Of a stretch of 64,000 nt of DNA, positions 7,847 to 16,196 are shown one piece after another (the stretch's first letter is position 1; every line of letters begins with the position of its first letter). The position numbers were made by a program, and so were the translations under genes. The stretch is from JANPPS01 sp964242575 (GTDB taxonomy: Bacteria > Pseudomonadota > Alphaproteobacteria > Acetobacterales > Acetobacteraceae). The notes beneath the pieces were generated by a model, which was given only the letters and a program-made list of their open reading frames with translations, searched no databases and was not told the DNA's origin. Location: positions 59,631 through 123,630 of the forward strand of contig CAXTCN010000003.1 of NCBI GenBank assembly GCA_964242575.1, in the 5' to 3' direction.

Positions 7847-8907
7847 GGCAATAGGGCCTCGCGGACCGCCGCGACCGCAACATCGACCCCGGCCCGGTCC
7901 ACGTCCAGGTGGGTGCAGGCGCGGGCGCGGTGCTGGCCCATCACCGAAAGCAGCACGCCACGCTGCCGCACCCGCGTGGCTAGGTCTTGCGCTGTCATGC
8001 CGCTGGCAGACGTGTCGATGTACACCAGGTTGGTTTCCGGTGTGTCCACAGCCAATCCCGGCACCTGCGCCAGGCCGCGCGCCAGCAGGCGGGCATTCGC
8101 ATGGTCCTCGGCCAGGCGCTCGATATGGTGGTCCAACGCATACAGGCACCCGGCGGCGCTGAGGCCCGCCTGCCGCAGCGACCCGCCCAGACGCTGCTTC
8201 CAGCGCCATGCCTCGTCGATGAACTCCGCCGAACCCGCCAGCACCGCGCCCAGCGGCGCGCCGAGGCCCTTGGTGAAGTCGAGCCAGACCGTGTCCCAAC
8301 CGGCCGCCATCTCCGCGGCCGGCACACCTGTCGCCACCACCGCGTTCATCAGCCGTGCGCCGTCCATATGCGTCACCATGCCGTGCGCATGCGCGACCTC
8401 GGCCACCGCATCGAGGGCGGCCACCGGCCAAACCGCGCCGCCGCCGAGGTTGGCGGTCTGCTCCACCTCGACCATCCGTTGCGTCGGCGAGTAGCGCGAC
8501 ACTGGCCGGATCAACTCCTGCAACGCATCGGCGCTGAACTGTCCCTGCCCGCCTGGAACCGGACTGACCTGCACGCCGGCCAGCGCCCAGGGCGCGCCAC
8601 CCTCGGCGGTGCTGATGTGGGCGGTCGGATGCGCCAGGATTTCGTCGCCGGCTCGGCATTGCGTCAGGATCGCGACCTCGTTGCACATGGTCCCCGACGG
8701 CAGGAACATGGCTGCCTGCTTGCCCAGCAACGCGGCCATGCGGTCGCACAGGCGATGCACCGTCGGGTCCGACCCGGACTGTTCATCCCCGACCTCCGCC
8801 TCCATCATCGCGGCCCGCATGGCTGGCGTGGGACGGGTTTGGGTATCGGAATACAGGTTCACCTGCACTGGAATGCTGGCGTCGAACCGGGCCGGGGCAT
8901 ACGCCAT
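7840..8907 (-). CDS. ltaE: Low-specificity L-threonine aldolase
   Basis: This PLP enzyme splits threonine or allo-threonine into glycine and acetaldehyde. The 355-residue sequence has VNLYSDTQTRPTPAMRAAM at its start, LPSGTMCN, the HMDGARLMNA segment with the PLP-contacting Asp, and WLDFTKGLGAPLGAVLAGS with the Schiff-base Lys. The ATG at 8905-8907 overlaps the stop of the upstream gene by one base (TGATG), implying coupled translation. An upstream extension in the same frame runs antisense-like through the neighbour and is not part of the protein. Confidence 0.93.
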   Translation of the reverse strand: MAYAPARFDASIPVQVNLYSDTQTRPTPAMRAAMMEAEVGDEQSGSDPTVHRLCDRMAALLGKQAAMFLPSGTMCNEVAILTQCRAGDEILAHPTAHISTAEGGAPWALAGVQVSPVPGGQGQFSADALQELIRPVSRYSPTQRMVEVEQTANLGGGAVWPVAALDAVAEVAHAHGMVTHMDGARLMNAVVATGVPAAEMAAGWDTVWLDFTKGLGAPLGAVLAGSAEFIDEAWRWKQRLGGSLRQAGLSAAGCLYALDHHIERLAEDHANARLLARGLAQVPGLAVDTPETNLVYIDTSASGMTAQDLATRVRQRGVLLSVMGQHRARACTHLDVDRAGVDVAVAAVREALLPH

Positions 8908-9386
8908 CAGGTCTTGACCGGCATTGATCCGGGCTGCACCAAGATGGTGGCCGGTGGCGCGCCATAGACATCCCGGGCACGTTTCAAGAATGCATTGACC
9001 ATGCGCCGCACTGCCTCGTTGAACACCACGCCGATGGCCGACTGCAAAAGGCGGCTCTTGAACTCGAACTCGACGAAAAAGTTGACCTCGCACCCCTTGG
9101 GATTGGGCTTGAACGCCCACTGGTTGTTCAAGTAACGGAACGGCCCGTTCTCGTACTTGACGCCAACACTGTTCGGCCGGTCCAGCGCGACCCGGCTGGT
9201 GAAGCTCTCGCGGAACGGCCCAAAGCCGATAGTGAGATCGGCGACCAGCTCCGTTTCAGTGTGGCTGCGCACCCGAGCGCCGGCGCACCACGGCAGGAAC
9301 GACGGATACTTGCCGACGTCCGCCACCAGGTCGAACATCTGCTCAGGGCTGTAGGGCAGGATTTTGCGCTCGGCGTGAGTAGGCAT
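8907..9386 (-). CDS. RatA/Coq10-type START-domain protein
   Basis: Members of this SRPBCC family include Coq10, a ubiquinone-binding chaperone, and E. coli RatA, reported as a ribosome association toxin; in alphaproteobacteria a role with ubiquinone is more often assumed. The 159-residue protein reads ILPYSPEQMFDLVADVGKYP, then FLPWCAGARV and a mixed beta region ending in a C-terminal helix (FNEAVRRMVNAFLKRARDVYG). It sits two bases after lipA and overlaps ltaE. The sequence does not decide between the two functions, so no symbol is given. Confidence 0.85.
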   Translation of the reverse strand: MPTHAERKILPYSPEQMFDLVADVGKYPSFLPWCAGARVRSHTETELVADLTIGFGPFRESFTSRVALDRPNSVGVKYENGPFRYLNNQWAFKPNPKGCEVNFFVEFEFKSRLLQSAIGVVFNEAVRRMVNAFLKRARDVYGAPPATILVQPGSMPVKT

Positions 9387-9388
9387 CG

Positions 9389-10357
9389 TTAGGCCGGCAT
9401 CTTCATAAGCTGCTGCGCCCGGGCAGCCTGCAACGCGGCGAAGTCCGCGTCCGCATGGTAGGAGCTGCGCGTGAGCGGGGTGGCGCTCACCATCAGGAAC
9501 CCCTTGGACCGGGCCATGGCGGCGTAGTCCGCGAACTCCTCCGGCGGCACGAAGCGGTCCACAGCGGCGTGCTTCACGGTCGGCTGCAAGTACTGGCCGA
9601 GCGTCAGGAAATCCACGTCCGCCACCCGAAGGTCGTCCATCACCTGATGGATTTCCGCCCTTTGCTCGCCAAGGCCCAGCATCAGCCCGGACTTAGTGAA
9701 TATCGTGGGATCGACCGACTTGACCCGATCCAGCAACCGCAGCGACTGGTAGTAACGCGCGCCGGGTCGGATGCTGGGATAAAGCCGCGGCACCGTTTCG
9801 AGGTTGTGGTTGAACACGTCCGGCCGTGCGTCGGCCACCACCTCGGTGCCACCGGGCTTACGCAGGAAGTCAGGCGTCAGCACCTCAACCGTGGTACCCG
9901 GCGCGGCCGCGCGAATGGCCCGGATCACCGCCGCGAAGTGCGCGGCGCCGCCGTCCCGCAAGTCGTCGCGGTCCACCGACGTGATGACCACATGCCGCAG
10001 GCCGAGCTTCGCCACCGCCTCCGCCACCCGCCGCGGCTCGTCCGCGTCAAGCGGCCCGGGTTGCCCGGTGCGCACGTTGCAGAAGCTACAGGCGCGGGTG
10101 CAGGTGTCCCCCATAATCATCATGGTGGCGTGCCGCTGCGACCAGCACTCGCCGATGTTGGGGCACGCCGCTTCCTCGCACACCGTCACCAGGCGGTTCT
10201 CGCGCATGAGCGCCCGGGTCTCGTGGTAGATCGGATGGTTGGGCGCCTTGACCCTGATCCAATCCGGCTTGCGCTGGATCGGGTTGTCCGGACGGTGCGC
10301 CTTTTCCGGATGGCGCGGCGCACCCAGGCGGTGGTCGATCAGGACGCGCGTTGACAT
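9389..10357 (-). CDS. lipA: Lipoyl synthase
   Basis: LipA inserts two sulfurs into protein-bound octanoyl groups to form lipoate, the cofactor of the pyruvate dehydrogenase encoded next door. The 322-residue protein has the auxiliary cluster motif CEEAACPNIGECW and the radical-SAM motif CTRACSFCNVRTG. The C-terminal SSYHADADFAA contains the conserved Ser that contacts the auxiliary cluster. The ATG has GGGAG five bases upstream. It lies 68 bases after lpdA on the same strand. Confidence 0.97.
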   Translation of the reverse strand: MSTRVLIDHRLGAPRHPEKAHRPDNPIQRKPDWIRVKAPNHPIYHETRALMRENRLVTVCEEAACPNIGECWSQRHATMMIMGDTCTRACSFCNVRTGQPGPLDADEPRRVAEAVAKLGLRHVVITSVDRDDLRDGGAAHFAAVIRAIRAAAPGTTVEVLTPDFLRKPGGTEVVADARPDVFNHNLETVPRLYPSIRPGARYYQSLRLLDRVKSVDPTIFTKSGLMLGLGEQRAEIHQVMDDLRVADVDFLTLGQYLQPTVKHAAVDRFVPPEEFADYAAMARSKGFLMVSATPLTRSSYHADADFAALQAARAQQLMKMPA

Positions 10358-10425
10358 GGCAACTCCCGGCGCAGCAGGCGCGGCTTGCAGATGGCGGGCA
10401 GGCCCTGGAACGTCAAGCGAACATC

Positions 10426-11823
10426 CTAGAAGTGAATGGCCCGGCCATACGCGTCCAGCACCGCCTCGTGCATCGTCTCGCTCACGGTCGGGTGCGGGAA
10501 CACCGTGTGCATCAACTCGACCTCGGTGGTTTCGAGCGTGCGGGCGATGGCGTAGCCCTGGATCAGCTCGGTCACTTCGGCGCCAATCATGTGTGCGCCC
10601 AGCAGTTCGCCGGTGCGGGCGTCGAACACCGTCTTGACCATGCCCTCCGGCTCGCCCATCGCGATGGCCTTGCCGTTGCCGATAAACGGGAACCGGCCGA
10701 CGCGGATTTCGTGCCCGGCCGCTTTCGCCTTGGCCTCGGTCATGCCGACCGATGCGATCTGTGGCCGGCTATAGGTGCAGCCCGGGATGTTGCCGACATT
10801 CAGCGGCTTCACGTCGTTCTGCCGGGCGATGCTCTCGACGCAGATAACGCCCTCATGGGACGCTTTATGCGCCAGCCACGGCGCGCCGGTCACGTCGCCG
10901 ATGGCGTAAACGCCAGGCTCGCCGGTACGGCAGTACTCGTCGATCTCGATGTGCGCCCGCTCAACCTTCACCTTGGTGCCCTCAAGCCCTAGCCCCTCGA
11001 CGTTGCCGACAATGCCGACCGCCGAAATGACCCGGTCCACCGTCAGCTCCTGCGTATTGCCGCCAGCCTCGATAGTTGCAGTCACGCTGTCCTCGCCCTT
11101 GACCGCCTTGGTCACTTTGGCGCTGGTCAGGATTTTGATGCCCTGCTTCTCAAATGCCTTTTTGGCGAATGCGCCGATCTCCTCGTCCTCCGCCGGCAGG
11201 ATGCGGTCGAGCAACTCCACCACCGTCACTTCAGCGCCCATGTTGCGGTAAAAGCTTGCGAACTCGATGCCAATAGCGCCGGAGCCGATCACCAGCAGCG
11301 ACTTCGGCATCGACGGCGGCACCATGGCCTCCCGGTAGGTCCAGATGAGCTTGCCGTCGCCCTCCAGCCCTGGCAGTTGCCGCGCCCGCGCGCCAGTGGC
11401 AAGGATGATGTGCGGCGCTTCCAGCGTCACCGCCGACTTGCCCTCCTTGGTCACCTCAAGCGTATGCGCCCCAGCCAGCTTGCCCTGGCCGTCGAACACC
11501 GTGACCTTGTTTTTCTTCAACAAGTGGGTCACGCCGGACGCAAGCTGCTTGGCGATGCCGCGCGAGCGCTTCACGATTTTCGGCAGGTCAAACCGCACGT
11601 TGTCCACCGCGAACCCGTACTCGTCCAGGTGGTGCAGCAAGTGATTGATTTCAGAAGACCGCAGCAGGGCCTTGGTGGGAATGCAGCCCCAATTAAGACA
11701 GACGCCGCCCAGGTGCTCACGCTCCACCACGGCCGTCTTCATGCCGAGTTGCGCGGCGCGGATGGCTGCGACGTAGCCGCCGGGCCCGCCGCCCAGGACG
11801 ATGAGGTCGAACTTCGTTTCCAT
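10426..11823 (-). CDS. lpdA: Dihydrolipoyl dehydrogenase (E3)
   Basis: E3 reoxidises the dihydrolipoyl groups of 2-oxoacid dehydrogenases, passing electrons to NAD+. The 465-residue flavoprotein has the FAD-binding LIVLGGGPGGYVAAIRAAQL and the redox-active disulfide motif GGVCLNWGCIPTK. It also has an NAD-binding VIGSGAIGIEFASF segment and the C-terminal HPHPTVSE with the catalytic His-Glu pair. It follows pdhC by 12 bases and is very likely the E3 of the complex encoded by pdhABC. Confidence 0.96.
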   Translation of the reverse strand: METKFDLIVLGGGPGGYVAAIRAAQLGMKTAVVEREHLGGVCLNWGCIPTKALLRSSEINHLLHHLDEYGFAVDNVRFDLPKIVKRSRGIAKQLASGVTHLLKKNKVTVFDGQGKLAGAHTLEVTKEGKSAVTLEAPHIILATGARARQLPGLEGDGKLIWTYREAMVPPSMPKSLLVIGSGAIGIEFASFYRNMGAEVTVVELLDRILPAEDEEIGAFAKKAFEKQGIKILTSAKVTKAVKGEDSVTATIEAGGNTQELTVDRVISAVGIVGNVEGLGLEGTKVKVERAHIEIDEYCRTGEPGVYAIGDVTGAPWLAHKASHEGVICVESIARQNDVKPLNVGNIPGCTYSRPQIASVGMTEAKAKAAGHEIRVGRFPFIGNGKAIAMGEPEGMVKTVFDARTGELLGAHMIGAEVTELIQGYAIARTLETTEVELMHTVFPHPTVSETMHEAVLDAYGRAIHF

Positions 11824-11835
11824 GAATAGCCGTTC

Positions 11836-13194
11836 CTATAGCATCAGGCTCAACGGGTCCTCGACGATGGCCTTGAACGCCGCCATCCACTCCGCTCCGG
11901 CTGCGCCGTCGGCAACGCGGTGGTCCACGCTCAGGGTGCACGTCATCACGGTGGCGACCGCCAGCGCGCCCGCCTTGACCACCGGGCGTTGCTCGCCGGC
12001 GCCGACGGCGAGGATGGCCGCTTGGGGCGGGTTGATGATCGCCGTGAAATGCTTGACCCCAAACATGCCGAGGTTCGAAATGGAGAAGCTGCCGCCCTGG
12101 AACTCCTCCGGTTTCAGCTTGCCGGACTTGGCGCGCGCCGCCAGGTCCTTCATTTCGTTGCTGATGGCGGCCAGGCCTTTCTGGTCCACCCGGCGGATGA
12201 TCGGCGTAATCAGTCCGTCCGGCATCGAGACCGCCACGCTGATATCCACGTCATCATAACGCACCAGCGCGTCTTCGGTGAAGCTGGCGTTCAAGACCGG
12301 CACTCGGCGCAGCGTGACTGCCGCTGCCTTGATGACCAAGTCGTTGACCGACAGCTTGAATCCGCCCTCCTTCGGCGCCCGGGCATTGAGGTCGGCCCGC
12401 AGCTTCAGCAACGCGTCGATCTCGCAGTCCATGGTGACGAAGAAGTTCGGCACCTGCTGGTGGCTCTCCAGCAGCCGCCGCGCGATCACCTTGCGCATGG
12501 TATTGTTGGGCAGCAGCGTATGCGGCGCAGCGATGGGCGCGGCTTTCGGTGCCGGCGCGGGCGTAGGCGTCTGCGCCGACACGGTGGTCTGCACTGGCGC
12601 GGCCTGGGGCAGATCGGTTTCGCGGCTGCCTGCCTGCGCCTCGACCGCGGGAGCTGGAGCCGTGGCGGGTGCCGCGCCTTGTTTGGCCTCGATGTCGGCC
12701 CGGATAATGCGCCCGTTCGGGCCACTGCCCTTCATGCTGGACAGGTCGATGCCGGCCTGTTTCGCCATGCGCCGCGCCAGGGGCGACGCGAACACCCGCT
12801 CCGTGTCATGGCCATTGGTTGCGGGCTTCAGCGCCGGGGCAGGCGCTGCCGTTTGGGCCGGGGCCGGGGCCGGGGCCGGCGTCGGTGCCGGCGCTGCCGG
12901 GAGCGCTGGCGCGGCGGCGGCCGGAGCCGGCTTTGCGTCCGGGGCCGCCTCCCCGTCCTCAGTCAGCACCGCAATCGGGTCATTCACCTTCACGCCGGCC
13001 GTGCCGTCAGGCACCAGGATTTTGCTCAGCACGCCCTCGTCAACGGCCTCCACCTCCATGGTGGCCTTGTCCGTCTCAATCTCGGCGATCACGTCGCCCG
13101 CCTTGACCTGCTCGCCTTCTTTCTTAAGCCACCGAGCCAGCGTGCCCTCGGTCATGGTCGGCGACAGCGCCGGCATCAGGATATTGGTCGCCAT
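11836..13194 (-). CDS. pdhC: Pyruvate dehydrogenase complex dihydrolipoamide acetyltransferase (E2)
   Basis: E2 forms the core of the complex and transfers the acetyl group to CoA. The 452-residue protein has one lipoyl domain with Lys in EIETDKATMEVEAVDEG, then a long Ala/Pro linker. A peripheral-subunit-binding domain follows (VFASPLARRMAKQAGIDL), another linker, and the catalytic domain ending with DHRVADGAAGAEW, which holds the active-site His and Asp. The first linker is encoded by a perfect hexamer repeat at 12855-12878. It lies between pdhB and lpdA. Confidence 0.96.
   Translation of the reverse strand: MATNILMPALSPTMTEGTLARWLKKEGEQVKAGDVIAEIETDKATMEVEAVDEGVLSKILVPDGTAGVKVNDPIAVLTEDGEAAPDAKPAPAAAAPALPAAPAPTPAPAPAPAQTAAPAPALKPATNGHDTERVFASPLARRMAKQAGIDLSSMKGSGPNGRIIRADIEAKQGAAPATAPAPAVEAQAGSRETDLPQAAPVQTTVSAQTPTPAPAPKAAPIAAPHTLLPNNTMRKVIARRLLESHQQVPNFFVTMDCEIDALLKLRADLNARAPKEGGFKLSVNDLVIKAAAVTLRRVPVLNASFTEDALVRYDDVDISVAVSMPDGLITPIIRRVDQKGLAAISNEMKDLAARAKSGKLKPEEFQGGSFSISNLGMFGVKHFTAIINPPQAAILAVGAGEQRPVVKAGALAVATVMTCTLSVDHRVADGAAGAEWMAAFKAIVEDPLSLML
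12855..12878. repeat. Four tandem GGGCCG hexamers in the pdhC linker
   Basis: On the plus strand GGGCCG is repeated four times without a mismatch. In the pdhC frame it encodes part of the alternating Ala-Pro linker between the lipoyl and subunit-binding domains. Length changes of whole units would keep the frame. The G-runs of three to four bases separated by CC also fit a G-quadruplex pattern on the template strand of pdhC. Confidence 0.9.
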
Positions 13195-13207
13195 GTGCGC
13201 GGGCCTC

Positions 13208-14587
13208 TCAGACGATCTTCTTTACGGCGTCAACCACCCAGCCCGGCTGCGGCAACGCGAGCTTCTCGAGGTTCGCCGCATACGGCAGCGGCACGTCGAG
13301 CCCGGTCACCCGCACCGGCGGCGCGTCGAGCCAGTCGAAGCATCCCTCGATCACCGTCATCGCGATCTCGGCGCCGATGCCCGCATAGGGCCAGCCCTCC
13401 TCGACCGTCACCAGCCGGTTGGTCTTTTTGACGCTGTCGATGATGGCCGCCGTGTCGAGCGGACGCAGGCTGCGCAGGTTGATGACCTCCGCCTCGATCC
13501 CCTGCCCCGCCAGCGTCTCCGCCGCCTTTAGCGCCACGCCGACCATGACGCTGTAGGCCACGATGGTCACGTGCGTGCCAACCCGCTCGATCTTGGCGCG
13601 GCCGATCGGCACCAGGAAGTCCTCGTCGGTTGGGCACTCGAAGGTCTGCCCGTAAAGGATTTCGTTCTCCAGCACGATGACAGGGTTGGGATCGCGGATG
13701 GCCGAGCGCAGCAGCCCCTTCGCGTCCGCCGACGACCAGGGCGCCACCACCTTAAGGCCGGGGCAGTGCGCGTACCACGACGCGTAGTCTTGGCTGTGCT
13801 GCGCCGCCACGCGGGACGCCGCGCCGTTGGATCCACGGAACACGATGGGGCAGCCCATTTGCCCCCCGGACATGTACAGCGTCTTGGCGGCCGAGTTGAT
13901 GATCTGGTCGATTGCCTGCATGGCGAAGTTGAAGGTCATGAACTCGACAATCGGCCGCAGGCCGTCCATCGCTGCGCCCACTGCCATGCCGGTGAAGCCG
14001 TGTTCAGTGATCGGCGTGTCGATGATGCGGCGCGGCCCGAACTCGTCCAGCAAGCCCTGGCTGATTTTGTAGGCGCCCTGGTACTGCGCGACCTCCTCGC
14101 CGATCAGGAACACACGGTCATCCGCGCGCAACTCGAGCGCCATGGCATCCCGCAGCGCCTCGCGCACCGTAGTCGGCTTGGTCGGTCCCCAATCCTTCTC
14201 GGGCGCGCTGTCCGGCGCTGGAACCACGTCGACGGCCTTGTCCGCCACAACCTTCTCATCTTCGCCCGGAGGCTTGCTAGGCGCCGCGGCGGGTGCCGCA
14301 GCAGGGGCGGGTTTGGGTTCAGCCGGCGCAGGCGCAGCTGTCTCGGCACCGTCCGACAGCACGGCGATTGGCGTGTTCACCGCAACCCCGTCGGTGCCCT
14401 CCTCGACCAGGATTTCCGATAGCTTGCCCTCGTCGACCGCCTCCACCTCCATGGTCGCCTTGTCCGTCTCAATCTCGGCGATCACGTCCCCAGCGCGCAC
14501 GTCCTCGCCGATTTTCTTCAACCACCGGGCCAGCTTGCCCTCAGTCATGGTGGGGGACAGCGCCGGCATCAGGATTTGCGTGGACAT
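13208..14587 (-). CDS. pdhB: Pyruvate dehydrogenase E1 component beta subunit, lipoyl-domain form
   Basis: E1-beta together with E1-alpha decarboxylates pyruvate using thiamine diphosphate. The 459-residue protein is longer than the usual 325-330 because it carries an N-terminal lipoyl domain (lipoyl Lys in EIETDKATMEVEAVDEG) joined by an Ala/Pro linker. The transketolase-like domain follows (TVREALRDAMALELRADDRV, EEVAQYQGAYK, TPITEHGFTGMAVGAA). Such lipoylated E1-beta subunits are known from alphaproteobacteria. It lies three bases after pdhA. Confidence 0.96.
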   Translation of the reverse strand: MSTQILMPALSPTMTEGKLARWLKKIGEDVRAGDVIAEIETDKATMEVEAVDEGKLSEILVEEGTDGVAVNTPIAVLSDGAETAAPAPAEPKPAPAAAPAAAPSKPPGEDEKVVADKAVDVVPAPDSAPEKDWGPTKPTTVREALRDAMALELRADDRVFLIGEEVAQYQGAYKISQGLLDEFGPRRIIDTPITEHGFTGMAVGAAMDGLRPIVEFMTFNFAMQAIDQIINSAAKTLYMSGGQMGCPIVFRGSNGAASRVAAQHSQDYASWYAHCPGLKVVAPWSSADAKGLLRSAIRDPNPVIVLENEILYGQTFECPTDEDFLVPIGRAKIERVGTHVTIVAYSVMVGVALKAAETLAGQGIEAEVINLRSLRPLDTAAIIDSVKKTNRLVTVEEGWPYAGIGAEIAMTVIEGCFDWLDAPPVRVTGLDVPLPYAANLEKLALPQPGWVVDAVKKIV

Positions 14588-14590
14588 GGC

Positions 14591-15646
14591 TCAGCTCTCG
14601 ACCAGGACATCGGTCCACAGCTCGCGCTCGTCCGGCTCGGGGCTGCTCTGGGCGAAGTCCGCAGCATCCTGGATGCGCGCCTTGACAGCGGCTTCGATGG
14701 CCTTGAATTCCTCGTCGGCCACGCCCATCGCCGCCAGTTGCGCGTGCGCGCCCTCGATGCAGTCGCGTTCGGTGCGCATCTTCTGCACCTCCTCGCGCGT
14801 GCGGTACTTGGCCGGGTCCGACATGGAGTGGCCGCGGTAGCGGTATGTCATAACTTCAAGCAGATATGGCCCGTTGCCGGCCCGGCAATGGGCGACGGCG
14901 ATGTCCGCCGCCTGCTTCACCGCCTGCACGTCCATGCCGTCGACCTTCACGCCCGGGATGCCCCAGGGCTCGCCGTTGCGCGACAGGTCGTGCGACCCCG
15001 ACGCGCGCTCGACCGCTGTGCCCATGGCGTACTTGTTGTTCTCGATCACATAGATGCACGGCAGCTTCATCAGTGCCGCCAAGTTGAAGCTCTCGAACAC
15101 CTGGCCCTGGTTCGACGCGCCTTCACCGAAATAGGTTGCGCAAACCCGGTCGTTGCCGCGATACCAGTTCGCCATCGCAAGCCCGGTGCCGAGGCTCACC
15201 TGCGCGCCCACGATGCCATGCCCGCCAAAGAAGCGCTTCTCCTTGCTGAACATATGCATGGAGCCGCCTTTGCCCTTGGAGTAGCCGCCGCTGCGCCCGG
15301 TCAGCTCCGCCATGACGCCGCGTGGCTCCATGCCGGTCGCGAGCATATGGCCGTGGTCGCGGTAGGAGGTAATGACCTGGTCGCCCTCGCCCAACGCGGC
15401 CTGGATGCCGACCACGACGGCTTCTTGCCCGATGTAAAGATGGCAGAACCCGCCGATCAGCCCCATGCCGTAAAGCTGCCCGGCCCGCTCCTCGAAGCGG
15501 CGGATCAGCAGCATGTCGCCGTATGCGCGCAACAGATCGTCGCGGGACATGGGCGATGCCGCCGCTGCCGGCGCTGCGTCGGCGAGGGTGTCCGGAGCGG
15601 TGTCTGAAGCCTTGGTCCGCTTGCGAGTCTCGGCGGTTTGGGCCAT
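14591..15646 (-). CDS. pdhA: Pyruvate dehydrogenase E1 component alpha subunit
   Basis: E1-alpha binds thiamine diphosphate and forms the E1 heterotetramer with PdhB. The 351-residue protein contains RRFEERAGQLYGMGLIGGF, the GHGIVGAQVSLGTGLA region, and the ThDP motif beginning with GEGASNQGQVFESFNLAAL. YRYRGHSMSDPAKYRTREE forms the phosphorylation-loop equivalent. It is the first gene of pdhA-pdhB-pdhC-lpdA, preceded by a 168-base gap that probably holds the operon promoter, although I saw no strong consensus match there. Confidence 0.96.
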   Translation of the reverse strand: MAQTAETRKRTKASDTAPDTLADAAPAAAASPMSRDDLLRAYGDMLLIRRFEERAGQLYGMGLIGGFCHLYIGQEAVVVGIQAALGEGDQVITSYRDHGHMLATGMEPRGVMAELTGRSGGYSKGKGGSMHMFSKEKRFFGGHGIVGAQVSLGTGLAMANWYRGNDRVCATYFGEGASNQGQVFESFNLAALMKLPCIYVIENNKYAMGTAVERASGSHDLSRNGEPWGIPGVKVDGMDVQAVKQAADIAVAHCRAGNGPYLLEVMTYRYRGHSMSDPAKYRTREEVQKMRTERDCIEGAHAQLAAMGVADEEFKAIEAAVKARIQDAADFAQSSPEPDERELWTDVLVES

Positions 15647-15814
15647 GCGCGTCGCTCCCGTCTGTCTCGAATATCGTGAGAGGGACGTAGCGGCACCGAC
15701 CGCCTATCACAAGGCCAGGCTAGTGGAATAGCCTTGTCGTGCAGTGCAATGCTGCCCTCATCTGTCAGCGTTCGCCGTGACAGTCCGGGCTGCGACTATG
15801 CAGGCGGCGGCTGT

Positions 15815-16138
15815 TCAGAAGATGCGTCGGTTGCCGCCATAGGGGACCACGATGTCAGCCGGGTCCGCGACGCCCAGAATGGCGCGGGCCCGCTCGTCCA
15901 AAGTGTCGGGGTCAAGGCGCTGCGTTTTCAGCCCCATGACCCGGCGCTCCCAGGTGTCCCGCTCCTGGATAACCCGCGCCTGCTCCGCCTGCACGATCTT
16001 AAGCTGCCCCTGCCGGATCGCATAGGATTGCAGGCCGCGCTCGCCCTGCGTCGCGCTCCAGCCGAAATAGCCCGCCAAGCCGAGGAAAAGCGCTGGCGCC
16101 ACCGCCGCGCCGAGCCACCGCCGAACCACTTGCATCAT
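15815..16138 (-). CDS. ftsB: FtsB/DivIC-type septum formation initiator
   Basis: FtsB is a small bitopic membrane protein that joins FtsL and FtsQ in the divisome. The 107-residue product has an N-terminal membrane segment (VAPALFLGLAGYFGW) followed by a predicted coiled coil (QGQLKIVQAEQARVIQERDT) and a conserved LDPDTLDERARAILG stretch. The first of two successive ATGs has GGAGG six bases upstream. Its place between eno and pdhA is the standard alphaproteobacterial position of this gene. Confidence 0.9.
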   Translation of the reverse strand: MMQVVRRWLGAAVAPALFLGLAGYFGWSATQGERGLQSYAIRQGQLKIVQAEQARVIQERDTWERRVMGLKTQRLDPDTLDERARAILGVADPADIVVPYGGNRRIF

Positions 16139-16196
16139 TCCAGACCTCCGACATCACAGAATCTTTATCGGACTCTGCCCCGCCGGGCGTTTGGAA

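Noticed and set aside
8907..9386. RatA-like gene as a true toxin of a toxin-antitoxin pair
   Set aside because: No antitoxin-like partner is adjacent; the neighbours are lipA and ltaE, and the Coq10-like role is equally likely.
15762..15783. Terminator between ftsB and pdhA (CTGTCA/TGACAG)
   Set aside because: Only six pairs around a ten-base loop and no T-run on either strand; too weak to call.
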